A stretch of 64,000 nucleotides of DNA from the NCBI RefSeq assembly GCF_026213295.1, contig NC_079426.1, positions 697,548 through 761,547 of the forward strand, written 5' to 3'. Source of the stretch: Gadus chalcogrammus. Taxonomy: Eukaryota > Chordata > Actinopteri > Gadiformes > Gadidae. The position numbers and the translations under genes were made by a program. Positions within the stretch are counted from its first letter, which is position 1. Each line of letters starts with the position of its first letter. The notes under the pieces are model-generated. The model saw only the letters and a list, made by a program, of their open reading frames with translations, did no database searches and was not told the origin of the DNA. This document shows, one piece after another, positions 21,601 through 33,490 of the stretch.

Positions 21601-24600
21601 AGAGAATGCCTGTTGATTGGTCCTCCCAGCGGACGGCGAGGACAGCACGGTGTCCATCCAGATCAAGCTGGAGAACGAGGGCAGCGACGAGGAGCTTGAG
21701 ACGGACATGCTCTACAGCCCGCAGCTGGCCCTCAAGCTGGCCCTCACCGAGTGGCTCGGCGAGTTCAGAGTGCCCCACCAGTACAACAGTAAGAACCTCC
21801 TCTGGTCATCATATGCAGTGCTCTTCAGTCAGTGCTCTTCAGTCAGTGCTCTTCAGTCAGTGCTCTTCAGTCAGTGCTCTTCAGTCAGTGCTCTTCAGTC
21901 AGTGCTCTTCAGTCAGTGCTCTTCAGTCGGTCCTTGAGGTGAAAGTTGAACCCAACCCAAAGATTTTTTACAATTCCTTAATACCATTCTGGGAAGTCAC
22001 TATCGTCGATTGAGGCAATGCGTTATGATCAAGCCGATGTCTCACTGATGAAAGACCTTGCATTGGCAGTATTATGAATGTTACGAAAGGGGTTTTGGCT
22101 GAGACACCGTTTTTATTTCTGGGGAAAATGACTTTTCGCCAAAGGTTTCCTCAAAGAGGACACATTGGAAACCTGTGAGAATGCCATTTTGAAGGACCTT
22201 CACATACTGTCATTTTGGAGTAGGTAGGGACATATTTTCTTACGGGTGTCTACAGGAAGGTGTTGGTCATTGGGGATCAAACCCAGTACCCCTCAGCTGG
22301 GAGTCGACCACTGTAACCCCCGTTACTCGCCCTCAAACTCCTTGTTTGCCTCCAGGCCGACAGGTGCCCCACAGCGGGGCCAAGAGCAGCGTCCTGGACG
22401 TGTTGTCCCTGGGCGCTCCGTCCCTGTGCTCGGCCACCAGCGTGACCACCGTGTTCCAGCAGCCCATCATGTCCCCGCTGGTGCCCCCGCTCTGTCCCGA
22501 CCCCCACGCACACCCCATGGCCAAGCGGCGGATAGAGCTGGAGGAGGTGAGGTCACAGCCCTGGTCCTCTCGGCCCGGTGTAGACGGGGAGCCCCGGTGA
22601 CGTCCGATGTGTGTTTCTGCAGGCGGAGGTGGAGGTGGAGGCGGAGGTGGAGAAGAAGGACTCGGACGAGGAGCCCATGGAGACGGTGGTGGAGAAGCTG
22701 GAGGAGGCGGAGGTGGAGGCCGACGCTGACGTCAAGCTCGACGGGCCCGTCACGGCCGAGAAGATGGCGGAGGACCTGCGCCCCATGGACACGGACAAGG
22801 AGGTGCTGCCGGACTCCAAGTCGTCAGCAGAGTTCCTCCAGGAGGAGTTCATCCAGGAGGAGTTCATCCACGAGGAGTCCATCCACGAGGAGTCCATCCA
22901 CGAGGAGTTCCTCCAGGAGGAGTCCGTCCCGGAGGAGTCCATACTGGAGGAGTCCATACTGGAGGAGTCCATTCAGGAGGAGTCCATACAGGAGGAGTCC
23001 ATCCACGAGGAGTTCCTCCAGGAGGAGCCTGTCCCGGAGGACTGTGGGAGCGACATCGCCCCGATGCAGACGGATGAGCTGCTGAAACAGGTACCTCATG
23101 TCTGGGTCAGATGTGTTCCTCATGGAGATGTGAGGCTCTGCGTTAGCCTAGAGAGATCTGTTATGGAGCCGAGGGGTGTTTATCTTTAGACACAAGGGGT
23201 GTAGGTTGCTCCTAATCTTGGTGGACAATAAAGAAATACTGAATGAATAACTGAATCATTTGCAGATGGGCAATTTGGTCCTCACACAGTAATCAGGGAT
23301 GAACCATTTTGCAATAAATGCCTACATTAATAAACAAATAGGAAATCCTAAACACAAACCCATTTTCTGTACCTTACGCGCGGTATCTCCATGGAGGCTA
23401 ACCTCTCGACTGTGTCTTCCCCCAGGACGTGTTTGTGCCCGGTGCGGACGAGAAGCCCCTGTTCTCCGTGGAACCCCTCTCGCTGGAGGACCTGAGCCTG
23501 CTGGCAGAGCTCTTCTACCTGCCCTACGAGCACGGGCCCAAGGCCGTGCAGATGCTGAAGGAGTTCAACTGGCTGAGGGCCAACAGCAGCACCGTCAGCA
23601 TCAACTGCGAGGGCACGGAGCCCGAGAAGGTGGGTCCCAGCCCGGGAGACGGCGTAGGCAGAGACGGGAATATGATGGTCTAGGGAGCTTGATGGTGTTG
23701 GCTACAGTAAAACAAAATGGTGGCTGTGCACTACCTGGATTGCCCATTGGGTGGAGTGTTTTCTTCCTTTGGCATCCAGTACAACATGGATCAGTGAGGA
23801 GGTTGTGTATTTGTCTAACGAAGAAGCACTGTACTGAACCTCTTACAGAATGTGTGTCCATTCGTTTAAGTTGGTTTGGCACCGTTCCTGCTGTACTAAT
23901 GCCCATATGATGAAACAGGAATGCTTATCTCAACATAAAACCCCGTGGTGGGTGGTTCACTGTTCAAATGCTGCATAAAGTCACATCTCTGGTTTAGTCT
24001 GTTATCCCCTCTTTGTAAATAAATTGGTATTGGGCGCGCTTATGGTCACGACAGTGGGTGGAAAGAGTGCCGGGCGGAGGTTTCTACGAGCCCTGTTGGT
24101 GACCCCCCTGTTGGTGACCCCCCTGTTGGTGACCCCCTGTTGTTCCCCAGGTGATGGAGTGGCAGAACCGGGCGGAGAAGTTCGAGGACATGTGCTGCTC
24201 AGTGATGCAGATGTTCACGCGGCTGTCCAACTCGGCCAACCGGACCATCCTGTACGACCTCTACACGTACATGTGGGACATCAAGAGCATCGTCTCCATG
24301 GTCAAGTCCTTTGTCCAGTGGCTAGGTATGTATGAGAGGGTCAGGCCCCGAGCAGGCGCCCATCAGAGTAGGCCCACCACGGCACTAGGTCAACTAGTCA
24401 CACACACTTAGCATGGATAGTGCTTCAGGATGAGAACCACCCAGGAACTATTGAATTGATTAAGAAGCTATTTAATAGTCAGAACTAGACGAGCTCTATA
24501 GCTGGAAGAGTTCTGTCTACCAAGGACCAGACTGGGTGGGGGGGGGGGTTCTGTCCATATGTTGTCACACATTTACTGCTATCAGATGGCACCAGATGGC

Positions 24601-27600
24601 AGTTGTTTTTTTATTGTCAGACTATTGGTGCAGAATGCCTCATAAATATATCAGACTGCACCTGTACGCCACACAGAGACTGAAGAGCCGCTATCACACG
24701 GTTATCAAATAGAGGACATTAGAAAAGATAAAGATTCAACCAAACATCCCCTCGTAGAAGATCAGGAGAATTATTTGTTTTGGTCTTTTGCCTACACCTA
24801 TTTTATTATTTTATTTTATTTTTATTTCTTTGTCTGACTGAATGCTGTTTGCACTGCTGCCCCCACCACACCCCCACCACACCCCCCGTCGCGCCCCAGA
24901 AACAGCCCCCCCGTCGGGCCCCTGGAGTGGTGCGTGGGCCAGCAGGGTCAGGCTGCTTGCTGTGTATCCAGTACTGATCCACTACTGCTGCGCTCCCCAC
25001 ACAGACACACCACTCGCTCCCATCTCTGTCTGAGGGGTGGGCGGCGCGGGGATGTCCGTGCCGCCCCGCTCTTTCATGCCCTAACGCGCACGCGAGCTTG
25101 GAACCCAAGTTGACTCCACTAACCGACCGATGGAAGGCCATTCTGGTGCCAGACATGACCAGCAAAATAAATTATACAAAGCAATGCAAGAAAGTATTGA
25201 TCCACACAGACTGTATGAAGCTGGACTCTTTTGGTTTGTTATAAGACAAGATGATGAATACAACCCCTGGACCACCCATCACCACCAACCACCCTCACAT
25301 TTAAACTGAGACTCACTCTGCTACACACCGCTGCACACACACAACAACACGCGAAAGGTCCCGCCCTCATACAGTCTGAGCACCATTTAGATCACCGTTG
25401 ATGTTACCAGAGTCTCCATTCATTGTTGGAGCAGTTCTCTGCCGTCTGAAGGCACCAGCATGGCCTGTAGGTCCCCCTGTAACAGTTTCATTCACAGGTT
25501 TCTGTCCTGTCTGGCTATGGGGTAACGCTGAGGACCCCAGCCGTCAATACACAGCAGGCAGCATACCCGCACTGGTCCAAAAGCACGTCAAAGTCACAGC
25601 TAGCTCACCCATCACCAGCAACCACATGATCCATGTCATCTCTTAAAGAGTGGTTGTTGACCCCTGAAGACTCGTATCCCGGCCCCGTCCGCCCGGCGCG
25701 CCCCCTCCCCCCTGACCCCCCCCTCAGACGCACTGCAGCCAGCACTGAGTCTGCCGTGTGGAGATGTTGTACGTGAGAACCCTTACTAATGACCATTCTC
25801 CACTGCTTTCTCCCTCCACCGTGCACAGATGGAAGGACCGTCAGTACAAGTTTCTTCTGCTATTGGATGGACAGGGGCCGATGAATGCCCAGTGCATTCG
25901 TTGTCTCATTTGTCCTTGCATTGTTTTGACAAGGGTTCCTTTTTGATTTGTCATATCAACTCAAATGTTACCGTTGGGCTCGGCCCAGAGGAAGCGCCCC
26001 CCCGGATGAAGTCACATTTTGCGCAGCGTTTTGTTAGCTTTAAGTGAAAGTGTTAATCCAAAATGATTTCTCTCTCTGGCAGCATCCGTAACACGTGTTT
26101 TGTTTCCATCAGTAGGCGTGTAGAGAAGGCACAGCAGCCATTGATGCACCTACTCAAGGGAATTCACACCCGGCTTTTCCAATCCAGCCACAACCCACCC
26201 ACCTCCTCCTCCGGGCAGGGCTCCTCTGAGGGCCGTGATGCGCTGCGTGCACGCCCATTATCCAGGGCACCATTGGTCTGACCCTGGCCTCTTAACGGGC
26301 AAGGAGCTGTAGGCCTTCTGCATAATACTAATCATGTAAAATGGGTATGCAGGCAGATGTGCTTACCTGCTCCAGAAGTCCATTAAGCGGGTTCCACTTG
26401 AGGGTGATGGCTGGAGGAAAGCAAGCTCTGAGTTACCCCCCGTAGGTGCATCGACGCGCTGGGTCGTGCCGACTCGTCAAAGAAAGTGTCTCGATTGGCC
26501 AGGCAGAGGTTGCTATGTAACGGCGGCGGTGTTAGAGGCTGTGGCCGCGCGCAGCGTATTATTATTTTGGTCTGGTCACATGACCCGGCTCCCTTGTCAC
26601 CACATTCGGTCAACGCAGACGGCCAATCACCATGCAGCTAGGTGAAGCTAATTGTAACTGTGGGGAGTTTATACGAGCCCATGTAGCGCATCGTAAAGCT
26701 GTTGGGGAGCTGCTGGGCGTCCCTAGGAACGCAGTGTTCTCGGGTCCGGCTAGATAACAGCGCTGTAATTGTTACGGCGGAGGCCCTCCTTCTTGTAGAG
26801 GATGGTCATCCTCTCTTCTCCCTCTCGCTCACACTGCTTCTTCTCCGTAGTTTGTTGACGATCTCTCCCTGGTCATGTGATCAGGCAGATAAGAATGTGA
26901 CTTCAGACGAGGTTCCAGGGATATGGGGTGACAGCAGCTGAAGCTTACATACTGTGAAGAGGGAATGCACCAGCCACTAGGCCCAGCTTGTGGCGTTTGG
27001 GCTTCTGATGAGCCTACAGCTTACTCTGCGGTCTTTGAACGCAGCCTCACTGATAGACGGAGGGCGAGCAAGGCTATGATTCCATTCAATCTGGAATAGC
27101 ATTGTTTTTTGTCACGTTAGATGTCCGGCGAAAAACCAAAAAATAGAAACTGATCTCTTCAAACCACTGGCCGTCCCAGGTCCTCTCTGGTTCTACAGAT
27201 GGTTGTCTAGTCATATTGGTGGCAGAGGCCTACAAGGAGATATCGATTTGGTTGTAGATCAATAGACTTGGAATTCATTTGAGTTGCATAGATTGAAAAG
27301 TCGTTGACACGTAAGCTTTAGTTGCTCAATCCCCGACAGTGGAAGGAAATAACATTTGCGTTGTATATGATTTGGACATTTTAAATTGATTTGAGAAAAT
27401 AAAAAAACTATAGTCCCACACTTTTTGCTTTGATAATATTAGACGCCTATGACCCTTCCTCTCCATCTCCCCCCACCCAACCCCGCGATCATCTGTGTGA
27501 GAGAGCCCCCATCCTGTGGTAACGATGTCCGCTTGGCTCTGCTCCTAACAGGGTGTCGTAGTCAGTCTTCAGCACAGTTCCTTAGTGGAGACCAAGAGCC

Positions 27601-30600
27601 ATGGGCCTTTAGGGGAGGTCTAGCAGGAGAGCTCCAGGTATCCAACGCACTGACTTAACACCGTAATGCTACAAGTGTCATGATGAGTGTACAACGAAAG
27701 AGGAACAAGGTGTTGTGCATAATGCTGGTGTGAACGTATTTGGTCTGTTTACGGTGAGCTGATTGTTGTGTTTTGGGATCCACACCTCATCAGCCTGTGA
27801 GGCAATGATGAGCGGGTAGACCGACCCACTTCTGGTGACATCATCACAGAACCAGTGTTTGGCTCCCTCTAATTGAACTAAAGTTTCTTTCAGCAACGGC
27901 CCAAAGGAGATGCTGCTTTTCCCAAGCGCACGCGGTCGCAAGCGAGCATGGCTAGGTTTTTATTTTCATGACATCTCATTTCTTTGCAGGACAAGCACAG
28001 CGCAAAAATTATCCCCTCCCCACCCTTTTGCCCGCGCAAGCGTTAAGCATCGCAGCGCCAAGCACGTTCGCCAGCGGAAAACTCCACGATCAAACAAACT
28101 AAACGTATTCTAGAGTCGTACACGCATCTGCCGCCCGGCTGGTGAATGACAATTTTTCGGCTAAGCCCCTGAGTTTCTCAGAATCCTGGTTTGTTCCTGG
28201 AGTTTTCATTTCCTCTCTCTGCGCTCGCATCATTAATTTTCTCAACAGGAGTGTCCTGCGCAGCTCTATTTTGCGATGTCTTAGCAAAAGGGAAAGAAGC
28301 ATCTCCTTCAGCCAGTGAAGCCCTATTCAGACCAAAACACTACCTGCTTATCCTACCACAATAAGTCCCCCACAAAGTTGTTTGCACACGGCCAGAACGA
28401 CTTCTTATTTGTTGTTTGTTTTCCTTGCTGCAGTTCTGCCCTGTCGGATAAACAAGAATGAAACACTGAATTATGACGCCCCACATGAGCCTTGATATGT
28501 GATCACAAACCAAGCGGTACTTGTTTGCCTCAGTGTCTTGTGATCCGACAGGGGCGGGGCTGTAGCAGCAGGTGAACTGTGAGCCATGGCCAGCCCAGCC
28601 CCTGGCCTCAGGGAAACTGAATCTCTGCTCTGATGTCCACAGCGGTTGTTGCCAATAGAGGGGGCAAACGACCTCTTCTTCCAGCCGCCCCCTTCAATGC
28701 CAACCTCCAAAATCTATTCCATAAGGCCGTACTTCCCCAAAGATGAGGTAAGACTTCTTATTATGATCTATTTGCATATTTAAGAGTGCTTGTTTTTAGG
28801 GCTTAACTAGAATGGCGTGGATACTCTGCTCTGCTTTGGTCACGCCGCGCTCTGAATTCTTTGTAGTGACTCCAATTTTGGTTATGATTTGATTCTTCTC
28901 AGCCTCCGTTGTGCGTGTCTTAGCCACTTCAAACGAGCCGAACACATCTCTCTTATAGAGGGCATACTTGGGACGGTTGCAGCATATCGTTTTCATTATT
29001 TAATAGTCCCTTACCGTGGAAACGCAACCTTCCCTCCTCTCTTGAACACTGAGGTTTGTGATCGCTGTTCTCAGCCGTTACCAGTTGTTCTTCTCCTAGA
29101 ATATTAAAGTGTCAGTTCTTGCTCTCGTGTTGTACTTACAACATCGCAGCAGGGGGCCGACCATGCTAGTGTCAACGGCTCAATCATTGAGCCGTACACT
29201 CAAATGGCAATACATAATAACTGCAAAAATACAGTCAAGGACACTTTAATACAACCAAAGTCCATAACCTGGTGAAAGGCTCACGGTATTATCATCATAA
29301 ATACTAATACTTACTTCAGTCCGATGGTTAAATATTATTGATTTGTTTATCACCATTCAAGTTCTTATGCTGATACTGTACAACCAAATCGTCCCCGAAG
29401 TCGTATTGTCTGCGTTGGGCTGAAATAGCCCTGAGGTATCGTTGGACTTCTGGACGTACGTTTCAGCTTGTGCTTAGTGTGTAGGTTCACCCCTACCGTG
29501 GTAACATAGGGCCTGCCGCCCGTCTCTCTCTCTTTGTAGACCGCCATCTACTCAATCTGCAAAGAGATGTACTCTGAAGGCATGGAGGAGGAGGTCCCCT
29601 TCTCTGAGCAGGACTCAGATCTCATAGGAGACCGGTAAGACTAACTCTCGTCCGATGGTTAAGCTTCGTGGCTCTGCCCTTGTGTCTGGGGAAAGGCCAG
29701 TCCATGGACACACTACTTCTGTTCTATGGGTTTCCCCTTTGAAACAGTTCTACCTGGATTTTGCTTTGTCTGGGACTTCCAAGAAGTGTGAGTTGGTATG
29801 CTGCCCGCATCAAAAACACGGCGGAAAATATTAAAGCTATCTTTATTTTTAACAAACTCTAAATTGGATTAATTAGATATGATGGACAATTAGGGTGTTT
29901 GCAAGTACAGGATGTAAATAACTACCAAAAAAATTATATCTACAAAATAAGGGCAGTAGAAATGAATATGAAGAAACAAACGCAGCGCAAAACCCACAAC
30001 ACCCACCCCTTGTCGGTGGTTGGTTGGAATAGTATTTATTTGGTTGGAGTGGTTGGTAGTACCGTTGGTGTATGATATCGTGGCATTGACGGCCTGCTTG
30101 TGGCGCGGGCAGCTAGCAGAACGTGAGGAGAGATCAGATGAACATCATCATTTATGTCACGGCCTAGAATCGCTGATGCAACCTTTAACCATCATGCAGA
30201 ACTGTACCCATGTTTCTCAGTCGCGTAGTGATGAATTCCAGTTGCTCGTAGAGGTAACCTTGTCCGGGGAGCGTCAGTGTGATCGCTGTGGTCACCGCTG
30301 CGTCCTCCCACAGGTTGGTGGGTGGGATCCTGAGTCTGAGCCCTGACTACGGCTTCGTGCTCGAGGACGAGGAGGGAATCTGCGGCTACGCCATCGGCAC
30401 CGAGCACGTCAAGCCCTTCGTCAAGAAGTGCAAGCTGACGTGGATCCCCTGCATGCAGGAGAAGTACCACAAGCCGGACTGTGAGAAGGACCTCTCAGAC
30501 GCAGAGGCAAGGGCGCACGTCGTGGTTCCTTGGTGCATCTAGAGCAACCTGCAGAACCTCAGGCCTGCCTCCACGATTTATTCTTTTAACAACTAACTTT

Positions 30601-31220
30601 TTGAGACACAGCTTTTTATCTAGGATGTTTATTACAATCTTATGCTATTCATTTACATCCTCTTTAAGTTTTCCTGTTGTTGTCGTATTTGTTCAGTGGA
30701 CCTTGACCCCCCATGGCCTGATGGGGAACTCAATGCCTGCTCCCTCTGCCCTCTTCCCCTTGTAGAAGATGATGCTGAGCTTCCATGAAGAGGAGGAAGG
30801 CCTTCCGGAGTCCTTCCTCTCAAACTTCCCATCGCTCATCAAGGTGGACATTCACGCCAAGGTCACCGACCCCAGCGTGGCCAAGAGCATGATGGGATGT
30901 TTGTTATCCTCCCTCAAGGCCAACGGTGAGCAGGAACCCCCCACTTCCACCACGTCCACATCAAGCACTCTAGCTGTTCAGAGCTCCCCCCAAGTCTTTG
31001 TATATTCCCACCCAGTTGTGAAATCCATCCCCGTCCCGGGTTCAACCCGGTGCCGCTCCCTAACGCCGTCCTGACGCCAACAGGTTCCAACGGCGCCTTC
31101 TGCGAGGTGCGGCAGACGGACAAGCGCATGCTGGACTTCTACAGCAAGCTGGGCTGCTTCGAGGTGGCCAAGATGGAGGGCTTCCCCAAAGACGTGATCC
31201 TAATGGGCCGCAGCCTCTGA
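15699..31220 (+). CDS. oga: Protein O-GlcNAcase, 18 coding exons, 992 aa
   Basis: Hydrolyses O-linked GlcNAc from Ser/Thr of nuclear and cytosolic proteins. Exons: 15699-15867, 16256-16307, 16418-16515, 16921-17051, 18255-18426, 19427-19525, 19806-20090, 21630-21788, 22356-22546, 22623-23090, 23426-23629, 24151-24325, 27552-27637, 28643-28747, 29540-29634, 30314-30506, 30766-30925, 31084-31220. All phases join. The GH84 domain starts near residue 56 (GFYGRPW). The catalytic aspartate pair is in LLFDDIEHN (residues 164-165). Next come the stalk, with a disordered insert, and a C-terminal acetyltransferase-like domain (from roughly residue 760) ending in MGRSL. SVLD in exon 9 aligns with the caspase-3 site of human OGA. 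Exon 10 has a 15-bp coding repeat expansion that makes the protein longer than human OGA (916 aa). Intron 16 uses a GC donor. The start MVQK matches mammalian OGA. Confidence 0.96.
18075..18150. repeat. 22-bp palindromic tandem repeat in oga intron 4
   Basis: About 3.5 copies of a 22-bp unit (TCTAACCAATATTGGTTAGA plus TA). Each unit is its own reverse complement. A perfect 34-bp palindrome spans 18096-18129. Confidence 0.9.
18495..19259. mobile_element. Non-autonomous hAT transposon (MITE) with 8-bp target duplication, oga intron 5
   Basis: The element runs from 18503 to 19251 (749 bp). Its terminal inverted repeats read TAGGGCTGTCAA at both ends. It is flanked by perfect 8-bp direct repeats, GTGTATAT at 18495-18502 and 19252-19259. 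An 8-bp duplication with short TIRs is diagnostic of the hAT superfamily. Subterminal CGAATATTCG palindromes occur inside both ends. Internal tandem copies of a segment of about 85 bp (ACATCGCGAACAGAC ... TTCACATTCGAATATTA) fill much of the body. No transposase frame is present, so it depends on an autonomous relative. Confidence 0.92.
20186..20412. mobile_element. TTAA-type MITE fragment in oga intron 7
   Basis: An inverted pair of about 26 bases with a few mismatches (AAGTGGGCGTGTC ... GACACGCCCACTT, near 20215-20240 and 20305-20330) lies in a segment whose right end reads ATGTCATAGGACCTTTAA. Its reverse complement, TTAAAGGTCCTATGACAT, matches the ends of a very common teleost TTAA-target element (Kolobok-like). 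No coding capacity. The left boundary is uncertain. Confidence 0.55.
20410..20934 (+). repeat. 40-bp minisatellite, about 13 copies, oga intron 7
   Basis: The unit begins TTAAAGTATAACCCACATGA, continues ATAGGACCTTCCATCAG and ends in a variable AGG, ATG or CTG. Copies are nearly identical, which points to recent expansion. Part of the unit (CATGAATAGGACCTT) resembles the end of the TTAA MITEs on either side. Confidence 0.95.
20931..21400. mobile_element. TTAA-target MITE with a perfect 55-bp inverted repeat
   Basis: It begins at TTAA (20931-20934) with AGGGGACCTATTATGC, an end sequence common in teleost TTAA elements. Bases 20957-21011 and 21346-21400 are perfect reverse complements over 55 bp. 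The outermost bases of the right end are replaced by minisatellite sequence. No transposase frame. It splits the minisatellite array in two. Confidence 0.8.
21401..21600 (+). repeat. 40-bp minisatellite, second block, about 5 copies
   Basis: Same unit as the block at 20410-20934, but CCTTCCATCAG is replaced by CCTCACGTCAG. So this block expanded separately. It ends about 30 bp before the splice acceptor of oga exon 8. Confidence 0.93.
21816..21930 (+). repeat. 14-bp minisatellite, 8 copies, next to the oga exon 8 donor
   Basis: Tandem CAGTGCTCTTCAGT starting 27 bp after the exon 8 splice donor at 21789. Copies are almost identical. Confidence 0.95.
22255..22335. mobile_element. SINE-like tail fragment in oga intron 8
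   Basis: GGGGATCAAACCCAGTACCC followed by GGGAGTCGACCACTGTAACC resembles the 3' body of common fish SINEs. It ends about 20 bp before the exon 9 acceptor. Confidence 0.35.
22830..23038 (+). repeat. 15-bp coding repeat in oga exon 10
   Basis: Fourteen consecutive pentapeptide units of the form E-E-(F/S/P)-(I/L/V)-(H/Q/P/L), encoded by 15-bp repeats (GAGGAGTCCATCCAC and variants). They precede the conserved [14 protein letters not shown] segment. The reading frame is kept throughout. Confidence 0.93.
24086..24140 (+). repeat. 16-bp repeat, 3 copies, next to the oga exon 12 acceptor
   Basis: Tandem CCCTGTTGGTGACCCC ends about 10 bp before the exon 12 acceptor and supplies part of its polypyrimidine tract. 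Confidence 0.85.
24326..27551 (+). other. oga intron 12, 3.2 kb, no recognised element
   Basis: The longest oga intron. It has short C-runs near 24860 and 25700, and a mixed-composition stretch at 26400-26940 with a small inverted repeat (GAGGATGGTCATCCTC near 26800). No gene, RNA gene or identifiable transposon was seen. Confidence 0.6.
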
Positions 31221-33100
31221 GACCCCCCCTGCCGCGCCCCCCCCCTGCTCCTGGAGCGACGGCTCTGCGGGCAGCGAGGGGGAGCGGGGGGGGGGCCCGG
31301 CGGTGCTCGTCCGACACGTCTGTTACCGGCGAGAGGCCGGGCTCCGGGCTGGTTTTATATCACCGACACCCTCTGGGCCGGCACCATGCGTCCTGTCGTC
31401 ACACTGGGTCCCATGACGTACGCCGCTCCACCTGGCTGGTGTCGCCCTGCTGGACTCACCGGCCCAGTGTGGACAGGGCCCTGAAGGTATCGGCCTCGGC
31501 CACTCCCATCCATTGTCGCCTCGATATCGACACACACACCACATTGCAACGTCTCTGTATCTGGGAAACCACCCGGTGCGTCTGCCCGCCGCCCCCACGG
31601 AGGGATGCAACCATTGTAGGAAGGAGAGCGGCTCTGTATCAGTGCAACGTTGTGCTTCTGTGCACACATTTAGGAAAGGGAGGAGCCAACATGGTCCTCA
31701 CGTATGGTTCTGTTGGGACCGTGGCCTTACGCTGTGAAGGCAGACCCGGTCTATGGTCAGCCTGTTAGGCACTGTATGACAGACCCCCGAGGACGAGGAA
31801 TGAGACTACTGAGATTACTGATCTTTTACACAATACGGTGCTCAAAATATATTCTCGCCTGCAAAAACCCCCTCCATAGAGGGGGTTTTTGCTTCAAGCA
31901 TACGTTATCGTTCCCTCGTTATCTTGGCTTTTGATTAATTGCATTTGATTATGAGTTCCAAATTCTAAAAAAAACATTTTTAGCCACAGCTACAGGAGTT
32001 CAGTAGCTGAAACTTATAGACTAGAGAGAAACGGTTCAGTGGTCCTTACTGTAGAGAAGCCAGCTCACCATGCAACCAACGGGCGGCTCTCTGGTGAGCC
32101 ATCTGAGCTACGTTCAATAGGTTGCACTGTAACTAAATGTTCCCATGTACCATGCCAAACACACTTTGGTTGGCATGGTAATAGAGAGCAGTCCCATCAC
32201 ATCTGCTAATTGCATTCCTCTCCACATTGTTTACAACATTACACGCACATACAAACACTGAACCAACACACACGCATACACACACCTCAGTGAGTGTTCT
32301 CTTGGTCATGCCTGCACACACGCCATTGATAAGGTAATTAAAACCCACCTAATCCTACTCCGTTGTACAGGGAGGAGGGGGGCGGTCGTTAAAATATTCC
32401 TATGCCTTTTCGTACCTTTGTTTAACGTTTTATACTCTTAACGTATTTCCCCATTTATCTTGTTTTGTTTTGGAAATCCTTAAACAGAGGTTTAAAGAAG
32501 CACTTTGACTATAACTAGCGTTCATCCGGATGAAGGGGATCCCCTCTTCAGTAGCTGCCTGCCTATGTGATGTTTGATTATGGTGTACATTTATGATGTG
32601 CATGAGGTGTATTGGATTGCTGTGGCAGCCATTTGTAGTGAGCTCATGCAAGCGTAGAGGGAAGAAGCATGGCCATAATACTTCATGACATGTCCATAAA
32701 CACTGATTAAATATGAAAATTGAAGTGTCATTTTGTATTGTATATCTATAGACAACTTGTTCATAATAATAATGTCTGTTTTTCCTTAGCGAACGCAGGC
32801 CTTGTAATGTTAGCCACTTGTGCAGCCATCTTTCACAACTCGGTTGTTGTGAGAATCACCATCTCTCTCTCTCTCTCGCTCTCTTTCTCTCTCTCTCTCG
32901 TTGGCAACCCTCGTTTTAAGGGTAAATTGTGCTGACTGTTCTTTCTATTCTATATTCTGTCATGCCGAGAGCTGACAAATACATGAAGGAAAGGGTTTTG
33001 ATTGTACATTTTGATCAAGGTGTTGTAGGGGGAGTGAGGGGGTACAAGTATTGATTTATGAAACATTTGTATTTACGTTGAGATGATCCATAAAAATAAA
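31221..33100 (+). other. oga 3' UTR with poly(A) signal
   Basis: A 3' UTR of about 1.9 kb follows the TGA at 31218-31220 and ends at AATAAA (33095-33100). It contains the hairpin at 31861-31892 and a short CT tract at 32863-32900. The npm3 start codon lies only 390 bp beyond, so the npm3 promoter must be very compact. Confidence 0.65.
31861..31892 (+). other. Perfect 14-bp hairpin in the oga 3' UTR
   Basis: GCAAAAACCCCCTC and GAGGGGGTTTTTGC are perfect reverse complements separated by the loop CATA. In the mRNA this is a 14-bp stem with a tetraloop. It could be a protein-binding or stability element; function unknown. Confidence 0.85.
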
Positions 33101-33490
33101 AAAACCAAGATACGTGTTACTTTGTTTAAGTTTACTCCATTTATTTTCTTTTGCTTAGCTTTACTTTAATCTGCACATTCCTTATTAGGTCACATGGGAC
33201 CGTTGAAGCTCTCACTTTATCATAACTGAACAAAAACGATTCTGTCTAATGATGTTTGCATCTGAATTATGAATAGAGTCAAGACAGTCCATACGATTTG
33301 TGATATCAGACAGCAAAACTCTTTGGCAGGAGGCCGTAGCAGTACTGACAACAACCACAACACATTTTCTTTGGCGCACAGTGATGACAAGCCCTCTGGC
33401 GTCATAAACTGCGTCGCACATGTCATGCTGTAGCGGGTTAGTTTTCTAACAGCGTGTCCAGGTAAAGTGTGCATTATAATTATAAGCAAC

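Noticed and set aside
26790..26900. Minus-strand frame with [19 protein letters not shown] within oga intron 12
   Set aside because: It looks protein-like for about 20 residues, but stops occur nearby and no homologous gene or further exons were recognised.
27800..27930. Possible C/D box snoRNA in oga intron 13 (ATGATGA near 27805)
   Set aside because: There is a C-box match and a weak inverted repeat, but no D box CTGA at a suitable distance and no closing terminal stem.
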